From Sipunculus nudus (Eukaryota; Annelida; Sipuncula; Golfingiida; Sipunculidae), in the NCBI GenBank assembly GCA_026874595.1, contig CM049314.1:10160729-10224728 (forward strand): a stretch of DNA of 64,000 nt. Reading direction: 5' to 3'. Made by a program: the position numbers and the translations under genes. Below the pieces are notes generated by a model that was given only the letters and a program-made list of their open reading frames with translations, was not told the DNA's origin and searched no databases. Positions 28,156-40,769 of the stretch are shown piece after piece; the first letter of the stretch is position 1; the number at the start of each line of letters is the position of its first letter.

Positions 28156-31100
28156 GTATCCTTTTCTCGACTGTCAACCCAGCACTCTTGACCATGCTTT
28201 CTTCCAGTGCTGGTGGTTCATTCACTCGCACTTTTCAATTCCAGCTTCCTACCATCAAACATCTTCACAGTATGCAAGTTACTGTCAGTTGATGACATGC
28301 AGATCATCCCCATCATTAAACGACAAAATATCACTGAAGTAATATGTTCGATGATGTAATGTTATTCAGCAGCTTCATAATTTTCATTTAGTTTTTAACA
28401 TTACAATTATCTTTCCACTTAATTTAAAACTTGACAGATATTAAAGATCAAGCTCAAACTTAAGAGATGATTTTGCATCATAAATATCATATGTATTAGC
28501 TCAAATATGTATAGAAGATTATCAGCTTTTACTTTTCATAATAAAAATGGTTCTTACTCATTGAAATATTTATATATTTTACACTTAAATATTTTCATAT
28601 AATAGATTTTTATGTAGTTTTTTTTCTTAAGTAGATAAAAATAAACAAAATGCTGACTGCAGGAGGGATATATGTTCCTTCTTATAACAATGGGAGGGGT
28701 CTAGTTTGGGCACTGGTAAATATGTACTTAAAACAGAAAACAATATTCTTTTTAGTACATTTAGTACTGACACTGACATGAAGGTAAAATACAGCTGACA
28801 AACCTGCATCTTAACCAAATTTATGACTGATAAAACTGATATAAAACATGTCATGGTTTAGCAGACAGTTCTGGAAGCAGTACTGTTGCCATAGTAACAG
28901 TAATCAAAATAATAGCAAACCACTCTTATTGACACAGTGTCTTAGATTTGTGTCAATTACATTGATAGTTAGGACAGGACTACTTGTTTTCCTAGGTTTA
29001 AATACCCGACATAAATAAAGTTCTTCTCCCATAAGCCAGTCTTTGGAACCATTCTGCCAAGAACAAGAAACCTATAAATACAATTCCATGACTGTAATGT
29101 GGTTCTCCATTCTAGCTCTTTGTTTCCCAGAGCCCCAAGGGAGCAACAAAAAACCACCATGACATGCTTAGCATATTCCCATCATTCCACAGAGCTTGTG
29201 AAGAGGATCTTCTTTCTTTCAGTAAAAATGTTAAACTCTAATGATAATAATATTTTCTATATGAAGTCAATATCGAAAAGTTATAATTCTTATATAAATT
29301 ATATATTTTTTAATGGTTATAAAGAAAGTTTACCACAGGTAATAACTCCTTCACCTCATCCCCCACCCCCAAAAAATTCCAGTGATGGTTAGATTGTGGT
29401 CTTGAAACTTGTTTGTTTCCAATCCCAGCATTGGCCACTTAAAATGACAGTCAATATCAGATAAGCCTGACAGGAAACAACTATGTGAAAAAGACAACTC
29501 AATTAATGCTTTTAAGATATCAGTAGCTGACTCAGTTGTCATGGTGATGTGATAGATAAAAGCATGTGTATTGCAGTAAATTATAGTTTTCAGTATTTTC
29601 AAGGAAAGTACAAGATGATTGTCTGTTATGTGCTGCATAGGTTGCAGTGTACAGGTATATGAAATTGGAGACATCTACTGTTTTATTAGAATTAGTTTTT
29701 CAAATCTTGTGAACAAATACATTTGAAAATAAGTATTGATCTTGTGCTAAACCTTGGCAAACAAAAAAATATTAGTATTTGAGAACTTGACAGCATATGT
29801 CTGTTTAATGCCCAGTGTATCACTATAGGAACACTGTTTGCATTCAACACAGATTGACACACAGACCATTCAGTTCACCAGATTTAAAAATTATTTAAAA
29901 AATTTTCTTTTTCATTTATAATATGCAAATATTTTTCCCTCTGTATTTCAAAGCAGTTTTAAATTAATCTCAGACCTAATTTGTGGGCCCAAGAATGAGA
30001 AATGTTTTTTGTAACACACTTTAATTCAGTTTTAAAATATTTGCTCACAATTTGAATTTCAAGAAAACATGTTGAGAATGTAATCCAGTATGTAATATTG
30101 TTTTGTTGATATTTTGAAATATGAAAAACTCTGAAATCTCAATACATTTGTCTCTGTCTTTACAAAACAGAGAACAACAACAAATTCAACCAATCACACA
30201 TGCTTGTACTAAAGCTAAAAACTACGAAAATTATCATCAGAATATACTGGAACCAGTAGGGAAAGATCCACAGTGAGCACTTCAGGATTAGTAACTAGGT
30301 GTGTTTAACACCAGGACACTATAACAGCATTATAGTGGAGGAAAATCCAGAATCTTCTAACCCAAGATGCCTGTCACCTGACCACCTGATTTCATGGCAG
30401 TAGCAGAGAATGTAAGCCATAGCAACATCAGAGCTGGAAGTCTGGAACCTTGGGGGGAGGGGAATGGGTTACATGGACCATACATATTGATCCAAGTCTG
30501 TGCAGGCAATGGCAGAAGCGGAGTTAGTGTCTGGCCTCGTCAGTCAACATTACAGACAGTCTGCAGCGGGGACCGTAGCCTGGATATATATGCTCGTTGA
30601 GGTGACCTATGCAAGGCTTAACTTGGCTTGAGCAGCATTGTGGGATTGCGTTTGGTGATATTACAAGCTGAGATGGACAGACATTGCTTGGTATATGTAA
30701 AACACCACCCAGACTTGCAAACGTGACATACCCATGCTGTCTAAGGTGAACCACATTTGCTAATTGTGTTCAGTACAACACCAGGGACAAGAAGTCAAGA
30801 GTGTCTGCCCGCCTCCATCTCATACCATCCTTCCATTCTTATATGCTGCACAGTCATGCAAGAGATAGTCCAGATTAGGAGTTCATCACGATCGCACATT
30901 GTCCCTTTCTCTTGCTCAGGGGCAGTCGGTATGTTACCTTTCCCGTCTATATGTGCACTACTTACACCTCAATCAACTAACGCCACTCGGAGTGGTTGCC
31001 AAGCACCAAATGCGCTTGTTAGGCCTGTGTCTGCATTTCATTTTTCCCTTGTGTCTTTATTTTTATCTGTTTTCATTTTATATATTTGTGGCCTTGCATT

Positions 31101-31311
31101 TGGATATAGTCTTTTTTCGTCTCTTTTTTGGTGTATCTTTTTTTGGTTTGTTTTTTTTTTCCACACTAAATGGGAAATTCAGCCTTTTAACTGCCATACC
31201 AAATTGTTTCTCCATCAGGATTGGACTAGCCGGGAGTAGTGGGATGGTGTGTGATAGCCCCGGTATTAATATCAGAATTAAGACGGTGCAGGGTTTCTAT
31301 TTTTTTTGCAG
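28156..31311 (+). other. Intron between the two alternative penultimate exons
   Basis: No further exon was recognised. The long open frames at 30757-31588 overlap the real exon at 31312 in other frames and are not coding. The stretch ends in a pyrimidine-rich tract and TTTTTTTTGCAG. Confidence 0.75.
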
Positions 31312-31375
31312 CTATTCCGACGAGTCGCGGCCGCATTACCAGGCATGGATCAATCAGAACCAAAAAAAGAAGACA
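31312..31375 (+). CDS. Rab6: Rab6 alternative penultimate exon (form B, canonical)
   Basis: 64-nt exon with acceptor TTTTTTTTGCAG and donor GTATCC, entry phase 0 and exit phase 1. The product is LFRRVAAALPGMDQSEPKKED, closely matching LFRRVAAALPGM of Rab6 from insects to mammals. It forms the C-terminal helix and the start of the hypervariable tail that takes part in membrane targeting. The last base joins TG of the exon at 36780 to make Met, giving EDM-IEVKLKD as in known Rab6 proteins. With the exon at 42513 it would give EDN-IELKATE. Confidence 0.95.
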
Positions 31376-32842
31376 GTATCCTTTCATTATCTACAAAATT
31401 TTGTTATTGCCTATTCCCCTTTACAGAAACCTGGCTCCAAGCCAATTAACGGCTCATTTGGCATACACAATTCAGGAATTTGGAATGTGACTCAGATTTT
31501 GGTTTTCCAAATTGAATTCAGAATGTTGTTTTTAATGGAATTTTGTAGTTGTACAAATGCATGTGCTGTGTTTTTACCATTATTTTGATTCTGGCATTCC
31601 CTGTTTTCAGTGGCTGCAGTACAGCTCTGTTGTGCAATGTCCTGAGTTTTAATACCAATTACCATTGATTGCTTTGTTTCTGCAAGGGGGATATCATGCA
31701 TGTAGAACAAGCCCAAACTTGTGCATTTGGTGATATTATCAGACTGTATGAACAATGTATTCAGTACCTGTAAAGACTGGCAGTAACAGCTTTCCTGGTG
31801 GTAAAACTAGGTAAATTATTCCAGTATTATTTGAGGGAAAGGATAAAATATTCAACAAGGTAGTTAAGCCGATGTATTTAGCAGACTGGCGCAATAGACA
31901 CTTGATATTTATGGGATGTTCCTCGTCTTAGTATATGACGCGGATAAAAGTGACAACTTAAAGAGATATGAAGGAAAGTAATATTGATTATTTATTTATA
32001 AGACAGTTGGATATATCTTAATTAGATATATCATTTATAAGTTTCTTTAATGCTGACAACTGACAAATCTCTGCTGGGTATGAAGATATTTAAATATATT
32101 TCTACATCATTATTAAACCCATAAATGGTTGACTTTGAATGTCAAGAAATTATAGATTTGAGCTCTGTGTACTGTGAGATGAATGTGAGACTAGTGGAAT
32201 ATAATCAGACATGCATGCTTCATGTACATAAAGCAGTATTTGTGAGGGGGGGGGGGGGCGTTCCAAAAATTGAAAAAGAAACTATTAGACAATTTAATGT
32301 AATGGGAAGTCTAAATTTATCACTTAAATGCACATTTACTGAAAGATTGCAAATTTTTTATAGGCAAATTTTGGTGGGTTTATAAGGGGATGAGAGAAAA
32401 CCTTGACACAAACGTTGGTAATTCTAACCACACTTATGGATTTCACCATTTGAGGAACCATAAAAAATTTCAGAACTGGGCTTTCTTAGTCATCATGGTC
32501 CAGAGAGAAAGTAAAGGGAAAGATAAACTTCTGGACTATATCTAGATTAAGTTGACAAGAGGCACAAAAGTAATCTTTAGAGAATTGGCAGAAACCACTT
32601 GGCATTAGCATGTAGACAAATGTGTCTAGACAAAGCGAGAGATGAGGAGACTGATCAGTGTAACATGTGGATTCATTAATATAAATAATGGATTTTGAAA
32701 GACAATTTACAGATACACTTAAACATTTTATGACTATTCAGCATTCATGAGGGTTATCCAGTTTCATAAATGAACAGATGCACTGAAAAGGTTAAAAAGT
32801 TTTTTCAGGTTTTTTATCAATAAAAAAGTATATGTTAGTTTA
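31376..32842 (+). other. Rab6 intron before the 280-bp repeat element
   Basis: AT-rich intron with nothing recognised beyond a short G-run near 32246-32258. Confidence 0.7.
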
Positions 32843-34315
32843 TAATTGTATCCGCCAAAACGAAGTTTTGCGGATACTATGTTTTTGACCGGGTTCCGCC
32901 GCCGCCGCCGCGTTCGTTTCCGGAGAACTCCTCTGAGACTACTGGACAGATTTTTCCGAAACTTACACAAATTATCGGGTCACATGTGAACTGGTGCCTA
33001 ACCAAGTGACCTTGACCTCTGACCTTTCGTCTCTGCCCAGCGTCCGTTTGTGCGTCTGTTTACACACATAAACCCATATATCTCGGGAACCGTTTGACCG
33101 ATCCGGAAAATTTTTTTACACAAATGTAGCCCTGGGATAGCTTTATAACATACACAACAAAAGGTGGCGCCACCTGCAACCATGTTTGCACAGTGTCCAT
33201 CTGTTCATCTGCCTGGGGTTAAAATCACTCATATCTCTGCAGTGGTTTGACTAATTCACCTAAAATTTGGCATGCATATACATCCTAGATAGCTTTCTCA
33301 ATTTTATGACAGGTGGCGCCACCTACATTCACGTTAACGCTCCACACATAAACCCATATATCTCGGGAACCGTTTGACCGATCCGGAAAAAAATTTTACA
33401 CAAATGTAGCCCTGGGATAACTTTATAACATACACAACAAAAGGTGGCGCCACCTGCAACCATGTTTGCACGGTGTCCATTTGTTCATCTGCCTGGGGTT
33501 AAAATCACTCATATCTCTGCAGTGGTTTGACTAATTCACCTAAAAATCGGCATGCATATACATCCTAGATAGCTTTCTTGATTTTATGACAGGTGGCGCC
33601 ACCTACATTCACGTTAACGCTCCACACATAAACCCATATATCTCGGGAACCGTTTGACCGATCCGGAAAAAAATTTTACACAAATGTAGCCCTGGGATAG
33701 CTTTATAACATACACAACAAAAGATGGCGCCACCTGCAACCATGTTTGCACAGTGTCCATTTGTTCATCTGCCTGGGGTTAAAATCACTCATATCTCTGC
33801 AATGGTTTGACTAATTCACCTAAAATTCGGCATGCGTATACATCCTAGATAGCTTCCTTGATTTTATGACAGGTGGCGCCACCTACATTCATGTTAACGC
33901 TGCAGACATCCAAGCTCATATCTCGGGAACCGTTTGACCGATCCGGAAAAAAATTTTACACAAATGTAGCCCTGGGATAGCTTTATAACATACACAACAA
34001 AAGGTGGCGCCACCTGCAACCATGTTTGCACAGCGTCCATCTGTTTGTCTGCTGTGGGATAAAATCACTCATATCTCTGCAGTGGTTTGACTTTTCCACT
34101 TGAAATTTTGCATGTGTATATATCTTGGATAGTTTCTCGTTCAAATAACAGGTGGCGCCACCTACAATCATGTTTATGTGGCAGAGATCCAATACTAATA
34201 TTTTACATATGTAACTCTATATCCCCTTGCCACTCAATCCATGCCTCACTTCACCCGTCCTTCTCTGATTTTGGCGGATACACGTAGTCGCTTGTCGACT
34301 ACCCGTATTCTAGTT
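32843..34315 (+). mobile_element. Second Helentron-like element family, 280-bp core array
   Basis: The left end is a hairpin, TATCCGCCAAAAC-GAA-GTTTTGCGGATA, followed by a short CCG tract (about 32896-32911). Four tandem units of exactly 280 bp follow, with landmarks at 33071, 33351, 33631 and 33911. The right end has TTTTGGCGGATAC and the palindrome GTAGTCGCTTGTCGACTAC, near 34270-34313. Each unit contains two GGTGGCGCCACC palindromes spaced alternately 149 and 131 bp. No protein is encoded. The plan (left hairpin, microsatellite, tandem core, right palindrome) parallels the other family but the end sequences differ. The Helentron label is inferred. Confidence 0.75.
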
Positions 34316-36779
34316 TTGGGTACAGAACCAACCTTAAGAAAGTTATTTGAGATGTCGCTGACTCTTCAATGTTCATGAAAGCTGTCCTTATGGCAGTTTT
34401 TGGTAGCACTCTATAGGAAAATTCTCATGGAAAACTTTTATTTCTTACATTTACAGTTTTTAAAAGAATTCCTTAAATTAGTTTATGAGGAGTCTGAAAT
34501 TTCACCTTTTTGTTTTATTCTGCATTTAGACTTAACACTTATTAGATTGGGTGGTTCAAAGTCCGGGGGAAGTTAACATAATTGAAAAGCTGTTACTGCC
34601 AGAATCTTTGTGTGTTGGATGCATTTTGTGTTGCTCTTATTTTTATTTACATATGTCAGACAAATATATTGTGCACTCCTTGTTCTACCCAGGCTGTTAC
34701 CAACAAGTCCATTAAGCACTTTAATTACCTGTTTCCTCATCTGAAGCCTCAAGTCCCTTGAAAAAAGTGTCAAATTATTGGCAAGTCCAACATGTTTGTC
34801 AACCCTTAGATTGTTCAAAAGTATATTAATTTGTCCCTCTAGGCCTCTTGGAAGCTTTGGACCTTTGAAACATTGATATTTGACTCTGCAAGTGCGTGGT
34901 CCGACTTGTTGGTAACAGCACAGCATATTGTGAATGAAAGATGAAGAGTAAGCTGAAATGTGTGTGTGATGGATATTTGTTTGCTGTTCTGGTGTGTGTG
35001 TGTGTGTGTGCGTGTGTGCATTGTAGTTTGCTGATAGATGACTCATTGAATGCTTTATTGTTTTGTATTGTGTGTGTGCTTTTTGTTTGTTTCATTTGAA
35101 GAATATGCAGTGTTGTATTTGCTATAGTAGATCCCACCTGGCAACCAGTGATGGTTTATTATATAGTACTATCAGGGATGGTGCATTGAAGTGAAATGGA
35201 AATATGCATTATCCAAAACAATTAAATTTCCACTGAGAATTAGAATAACATTTGTTGAGTTGACACAGAAAATTATTTTTTTTAAAAGTAATTATAAAAA
35301 GAAAAGAAAACTATATGTTTATTATTTACCAGCTTCTTTTGTTAAATTTGGAAATAAGTGGTATGCAAGAAATTATATTATTCCATTGGTGAACATTTTA
35401 TGGTCTGTGAATTTATGTTTTTGCATTCTTCATCCATTCTTTTTTCATCCAATGAAGGAATAATAATTAAATATTTTAAAAAATAATAATTCCAAATATA
35501 AACTTGAAAACCATTTTTTTGTAATTTCAGTTTATATTCTGGATTTTTATACAGTTACATATATCTGACTGTAATGTATTTCATTACTTCTTTTGTGCCT
35601 GTAATAGCCATAGCTGCCTCGAAAATAAACCAATATGATGAGTTAATCACATGAGGAATGGAGACTGGTTTACATCAGGCACCAGTCACTGGTACAGCAA
35701 ACGGTAGGGAAAAATGTTTCCTAACAATCTTTAAATGCCAAAACGTTTTATGTTTGAATGGAAAGGTAAATATACAAGAGACATTTTCTGATATTCTTTG
35801 AGTGGCAAAAGTATTTGATAAAAGGTTAATATATAAGATTTAAACTTTTTTTTTCGAGGTTTTTGTTACAAATTAAATCAGCTGAAGTCTTTGTAAGCAT
35901 GATAAATAGATTAATTGAATAATTTTACTTCCCAAAGCAACATTAATCAGGAGTATACTTAAATGTAGAAATTCTCTTTTGGCTTTCAAAATTCTTAAAG
36001 AGCCATGTTTTGCACTAATGTCATAAAGAATGGATCAAATTTGTTTCAAGTGTGGGACTGTGTACAGATGGTTTGTGTGGGAGAGAGAGAGAAGGGGAGA
36101 GAGAGACAGTTTGTTAGGACAGATATTGTTTTGAAAAGTCATGTCTGTGTGAATTGAAGTTTCATGCACCAATGTTTACAAAGAACAAAATATGAACAGA
36201 GAAATTAAATATATCCTATGACTACACTGGCAAGAATATAGTAGAGGAAAATAAAACTGGGAAATTAAAAAAAAAAATCTCTAGCATGCTGAAACACTTG
36301 ACTTCCATTATCCCAATTGTTAAAAGGTTGTAAAATCCAGAAATCAAGACAGACATCCTACCCAAGAAAATGTATGTACTTTTCACAAATTACCTCTCCA
36401 GAGAAAATAATATAAATGCTAAAAAAAAACGACTTCATAGGATTATGAATGAGGACTTAGCATTCATAATTAATATGAAGAACCAAATGGCAGAAAACCC
36501 AAAACTTTAATGCCATTAAAAGTTGTAACCTTCTTAATAACTTCACTCATATCTTCAGCATTTCTTATAATTAAGAGAAAATATGCATGCTAGAGAGAGC
36601 TTCATGACGTCTTTATTTTGCATCGTTGCCTGTATAGATGTTGTGAAGTGTTTTTGTGACTGCGCCTCTGTTGATATTTTACTTTTCGTTAGTCTGCACC
36701 TGAGTTGGTAGTATACAGTGGATCTGATGGCCCGTGTGTTGCTTGCATTCTCTTTGGTTTCCTTAACATTATTTCTCAG
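34316..36779 (+). other. Rab6 intron before first terminal exon
   Basis: Contains a (TG)n tract (34991-35019) and a GA-rich stretch (about 36080-36106). No exon was recognised. It ends in the acceptor ATTATTTCTCAG. Confidence 0.75.
34991..35019. repeat. (TG)n microsatellite
   Basis: About 14 TG dinucleotides with one CG interruption. It explains the His-Thr repeat frames on the minus strand. Confidence 0.95.
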
Positions 36780-36847
36780 TGATTGAAGTCAAGCTAAAAG
36801 ACACACCAGCTGAACCTGAGCAAGAGAAAAGTGGATGTGCATGCTGA
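36780..36847 (+). CDS. Rab6: Rab6 terminal exon 1 (CAC prenylation motif)
   Basis: The acceptor TTTCTCAG ends at 36779. The first two bases, TG, complete a codon begun in the preceding exon (Met with form B, Leu with form A). The product is IEVKLKDTPAEPEQEK then SGCAC and a TGA stop at 36845-36847. The CXC end is the double geranylgeranylation site used by Rab GGTase. Rab6 proteins typically end GCAC or GCSC after a Glu/Pro/Lys tail. The 68-nt coding part equals that of the alternative terminal exon at 42513. If both penultimate exons were skipped, this exon would read TGA immediately after the Gln codon at 20565. Confidence 0.95.
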
Positions 36848-39766
36848 AATATATCTAGCAATCCCATTGGTTAACCTCACCAGATCTGACTTTTGATTGG
36901 CTGCTCACTGGTCAGCTGACTTTTACACTGACATGTGATTGGCACCTGGTCAGCCAATCCGTGAATATTATTGGTTTTATTGACCTGTCAGCAGCCAGTT
37001 TTGTTCAGGGGTACTGAGAAAAGAACTGAATGATGGGGGTGAGGGGCACTTCATCTAGACATGACATAAAGTTTGTCTAGGTATGGCACAGTGGGGTAAA
37101 AGAATAAATAAAAATAAAAAATGAATTTCATAGAAAACTATGAGAAAAGGCATGGATGAATTTGTTTAATTTTGCATTGCTTTAGAACAATAACTACATG
37201 CATGAAATGTATGCAAAATTAGCTTCAGTGAATCTCTTCATGTGATAGGAATTTATCCAAGTTTTGTTATGTCTCTATATTGATATATACTTGTCTAAAA
37301 GATTTACATATACTGTTAACCAAATAAAACATTTCCATTCTTCATATTGATGCAAAATTATGTAAATTGTGCCTTGATAAATATGACTATGGAATATTGT
37401 CTTATTTTCTACGCATTCATCAGCAGTTAGTAAACAACAGTCACAGATAACTTAACATTGGCAAATGTAATTATGATTGTTAATGGATCTCACAGTCACA
37501 TTAGAATTAACTATACTAATGTAAGGTTCACACCTTGGTAATGAATTTAATACCCTATAGACCTTGCCATCAGAATCTATGGTCTTAATGAAATGTAGTT
37601 GAAATTTCTTAAATTTTTCTAATGCAATTGTTAATCCAAAGTAACAGAGAAAATGCCACCAGTATTAGGGTGTGGCATCTTTATTCACAGAATGGACAAA
37701 TTAGATTTCTCTTGTAAATTTTTAAGGTTCTATGCACTTCAAGAAGTAAAGGGCTGGTGTTGTATATATTTAATATAAGACATGTTAATTTATGGCCTTG
37801 TTGTTATTTTATATTCCTTTTGATTACAAGGTCAAAAGGTCACATACAGTGATGACCTCAGTGACCTGAATTATGCTGCCGTTTTATTGATTTATTGCAG
37901 TGGTTGTATATGCTGGTGCTTTTGTACATAGCAAAACATGTACAGTATATAAACACATCAGCTTAAACATGTCAAGAATTACACCAAGCTGTCTCACTCT
38001 CTGCATAGACGGGTTAACATGATGGGCATCATCTGAGGTTAGTGAACCATTTTGGGATGAAAGCTGCATTTACATTTATATATGAATATTGGAAGTGGCA
38101 GAAGTACACTGAGACACAATTATACATGCCAGACAATATTAAATATCCAGTCACATTTGTCACCCAGAGCCTCTGGTCATCACATGTTGCACATAAAATG
38201 ATTGGTGTCTGTAAACCTGCCTTTGTTGTGTCCCCTACTTCAGATTCCTGTAAAGACATGGTATCTGTGGTCACAAAGCACCAGTTAAAGAAACCCAATC
38301 CATCAAAGGATGCAGTTGCAGTGATTAAGTTTGTGCAAGGTGCATTGCTCTTTTGAATAATGCTCTCACTCTTTCTTCATCTCGGCATCTTTGTAACATG
38401 GGGACATTACTTGGTTTGTTAGGCAAATGAGATTATAGTAGTTTGTTGTTGTTGATATTTAGATATCTTTGTAATATTGTAGGAACAAAATGTCCAGAGT
38501 GGCCTCCAACATACAGTATGTACATACCCGTACAACCCATGTTCACATACCATACATGTAGCATCTAGAAAAAAAAAACTGTGCTGCAGTTAAATAACCA
38601 TATGGTAAGAATAACAATTACAACTAGAGGAGAAGTCTGAGACTACACAGTTGCCTCCTTCTGCGATCTTTATCAAACTTTATGTGCTGCACAGAAAAAT
38701 GTGTCACAGTTCATCGTCTCCATGGCTTGATCACAGGTTGGTTCAAGAGCAGATGCCGCCCCTTTTAAAGTTTTTGAATACTTTGACTAAAAAAATCATT
38801 ATGGTGAACCTCACTACCTACAAAGTTAAATGTGATGTTAATTGAATGTTACCCTTACATCAGAATCCATTCATAACTTTTGAAAGTGTAAGTAAAGTTG
38901 TAAACAGGTAAATCAAATAACCAAATATGAAGAAAGAAAGCATGATGTCTTTGGCAAAAATCTAATAATGACCAGTTTAGATGTGCCCCCTTAACAGAAG
39001 ACTGTAGGATTAAAGACCAGATGTGCCTGCAATGTGTTTAAATGTAATATAACTGTAGAAAAGTAGCTATTTCAGTGTTATAAGCTGTTCTGTTCAATGA
39101 TTTATTCAAGAGCCATTTATACTGCACAAAAAGCCCTTGGGACCAGTTATGTTTAGCTATTACAAGTGTCAAAATATACATGCTTAAATATTTATCTCGT
39201 TCAGTGATTGTATATGTAGGCTTATATATATATATAAAACTGGCTCCTGGAATATTACCCTTATAAATAAGAAACTGAAACCTGTGCTATGTGCCTCTCA
39301 TTTTTAGTTATTTATTTAAAACAGTTTAGAGTTTGTTCATTTTACCATTAGATAAAATAATGGCCTTTGTTGTTTCATTTAACATTTTATATAAAAAATA
39401 TTTATGATTCAGCAGTAAAGGTTATCAAGTAAAATACAGGTTTAACTTCAGTAACATTTTAATCGTTATTTCCTCTTTTACACCCATCTGGTAAAGCCTT
39501 CCTTAATACAAGTTTTAACAGAGACCAATATTCTAGACTTGTGTCAGCATTAAGACAAATTAGGCTGCTTGTTTTTATCAAAATGTAGATTTGGCAAATC
39601 TAAGTGAAATGAGTAGTTTGACTAAATGGATAGCCTGTGAACCTGGTCTGTTATACTCGGTTTAATTTTGATGATTCTTGAATGAAATTTACCTATTTTG
39701 TCCTATGCAGTATCTGTAAATTTATAATTTGATATTTTGTATCATATGATAGCTTTCATGGTTCAC

Positions 39767-39768
<2 letters not shown>

Positions 39769-39811
<43 letters not shown>
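39769..39811. repeat. (AT)n microsatellite
   Basis: About 21 TA dinucleotides within the presumed 3' UTR or intron. Confidence 0.97.
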
Positions 39812-39813
<2 letters not shown>

Positions 39814-40140
39814 ATTGATTGCTCATGAGCTCTGGCCACTGAATCTCTCATCCAGTGAGTTTTAGCCAATCAAGGTAAATGTCCATCAAGTAGAAATGGT
39901 CTCCAAATTGTATACCGAAACTGTTAAAGGATTCTTCTTGTTGAAGTTTGTAAACCATTTTTTCCACAATGCTGGCATTGCTTATGTTGTTTAAGGTATA
40001 CATTTTAAGGTATCACTTCACTTCATGTGTGTACATGCAAGTCTGGCTGATGCTTTCACCGCGTGTTTCAGTCGGTTATTGTGACTGTTGTGCAGACTTT
40101 GAATTGTGTATGTACATTATATTTTATTGAACTTTTTGTA

Positions 40141-40146
40141 AATAAA
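40141..40146 (+). promoter_or_regulatory. Candidate poly(A) signal for first Rab6 terminal exon
   Basis: AATAAA preceded by TGTA motifs (TTGTGTATGTACAT, TTTTTGTA) and followed by T/GT-rich sequence. Two AATAAA-rich spots near 37103 and 37323 would give a shorter UTR and cannot be excluded. Confidence 0.5.
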
Positions 40147-40769
40147 TGGTACTGTTGGATCTGTTGAAGCCCATTATTGTCTCTGTATGCTTTTTCTTCA
40201 AACCCTGTAAACCCATTGATCGTGTGACACAGTATGGTTATCTTTCTTGGCTTTAATTGCATTATATTTGTCATTAATAATTGGGTTTCTTTACAGAAGT
40301 ACCTATTATTTTTTTTAAATTCGCTTATTGTTTGCATTTCTGTCATCTTATTATCCAACTTTTTAAAAAGTTCATAACTATTTGTCATAACTTTAATTTC
40401 CAATCTAAATTATGGCCAGAAAACCCATTTTTCAATTCAGTTTCCTATTTATTAAAGTTAATCATGGTCACAAGTGTATCGGCTTCGTGTATGTGTTGTC
40501 AAAGTCAATTACCCAAGCAAAATCTGCAGCGTTTTGCAAATACTCAATATTTAAAATTATGGATTTCAGAGTTGCCAGATTAAAATTGAACAGAGGTAAG
40601 TGGACAAAGAAATTGGGAAAATTAATTTTTATAAACTGTTAGGTATCAATGTCTGAAAGGCCTGAGACATTGAAGCTTGTTAAATATGTATGTCTGATTG
40701 AGCAAGTGCTGCACTTGAACAAAAGATTGGTGTTCAGCTGTAACAAGGATTGGCTGGGTCTTAACAACA

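Larger units (their letters stand above)
36848..40165 (+). other. Rab6 3' UTR (short transcript form) and intron of long form
   Basis: Non-coding sequence after the CAC stop. It contains early AATAAA copies near 37103 and 37323 and a better-placed one at 40141. For transcripts using the exon at 42513 the whole stretch is intronic. It includes an (AT)n tract at 39769-39811. A 104-codon open frame at 38042-38356 has no recognisable motif. Confidence 0.6.

Noticed and set aside
30757-31588. Open frames of 160 and 229 codons, the longest in the Rab6 part
   Set aside because: They cover the true Rab6 exon at 31312-31375 in other reading frames, have T-rich low-complexity composition and no recognisable domain.
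33061-34200. Regular repeat array that might suggest a CRISPR
   Set aside because: Repeat units are 280 bp with no unique spacers, and the DNA is animal. It is a tandem core of an interspersed element.
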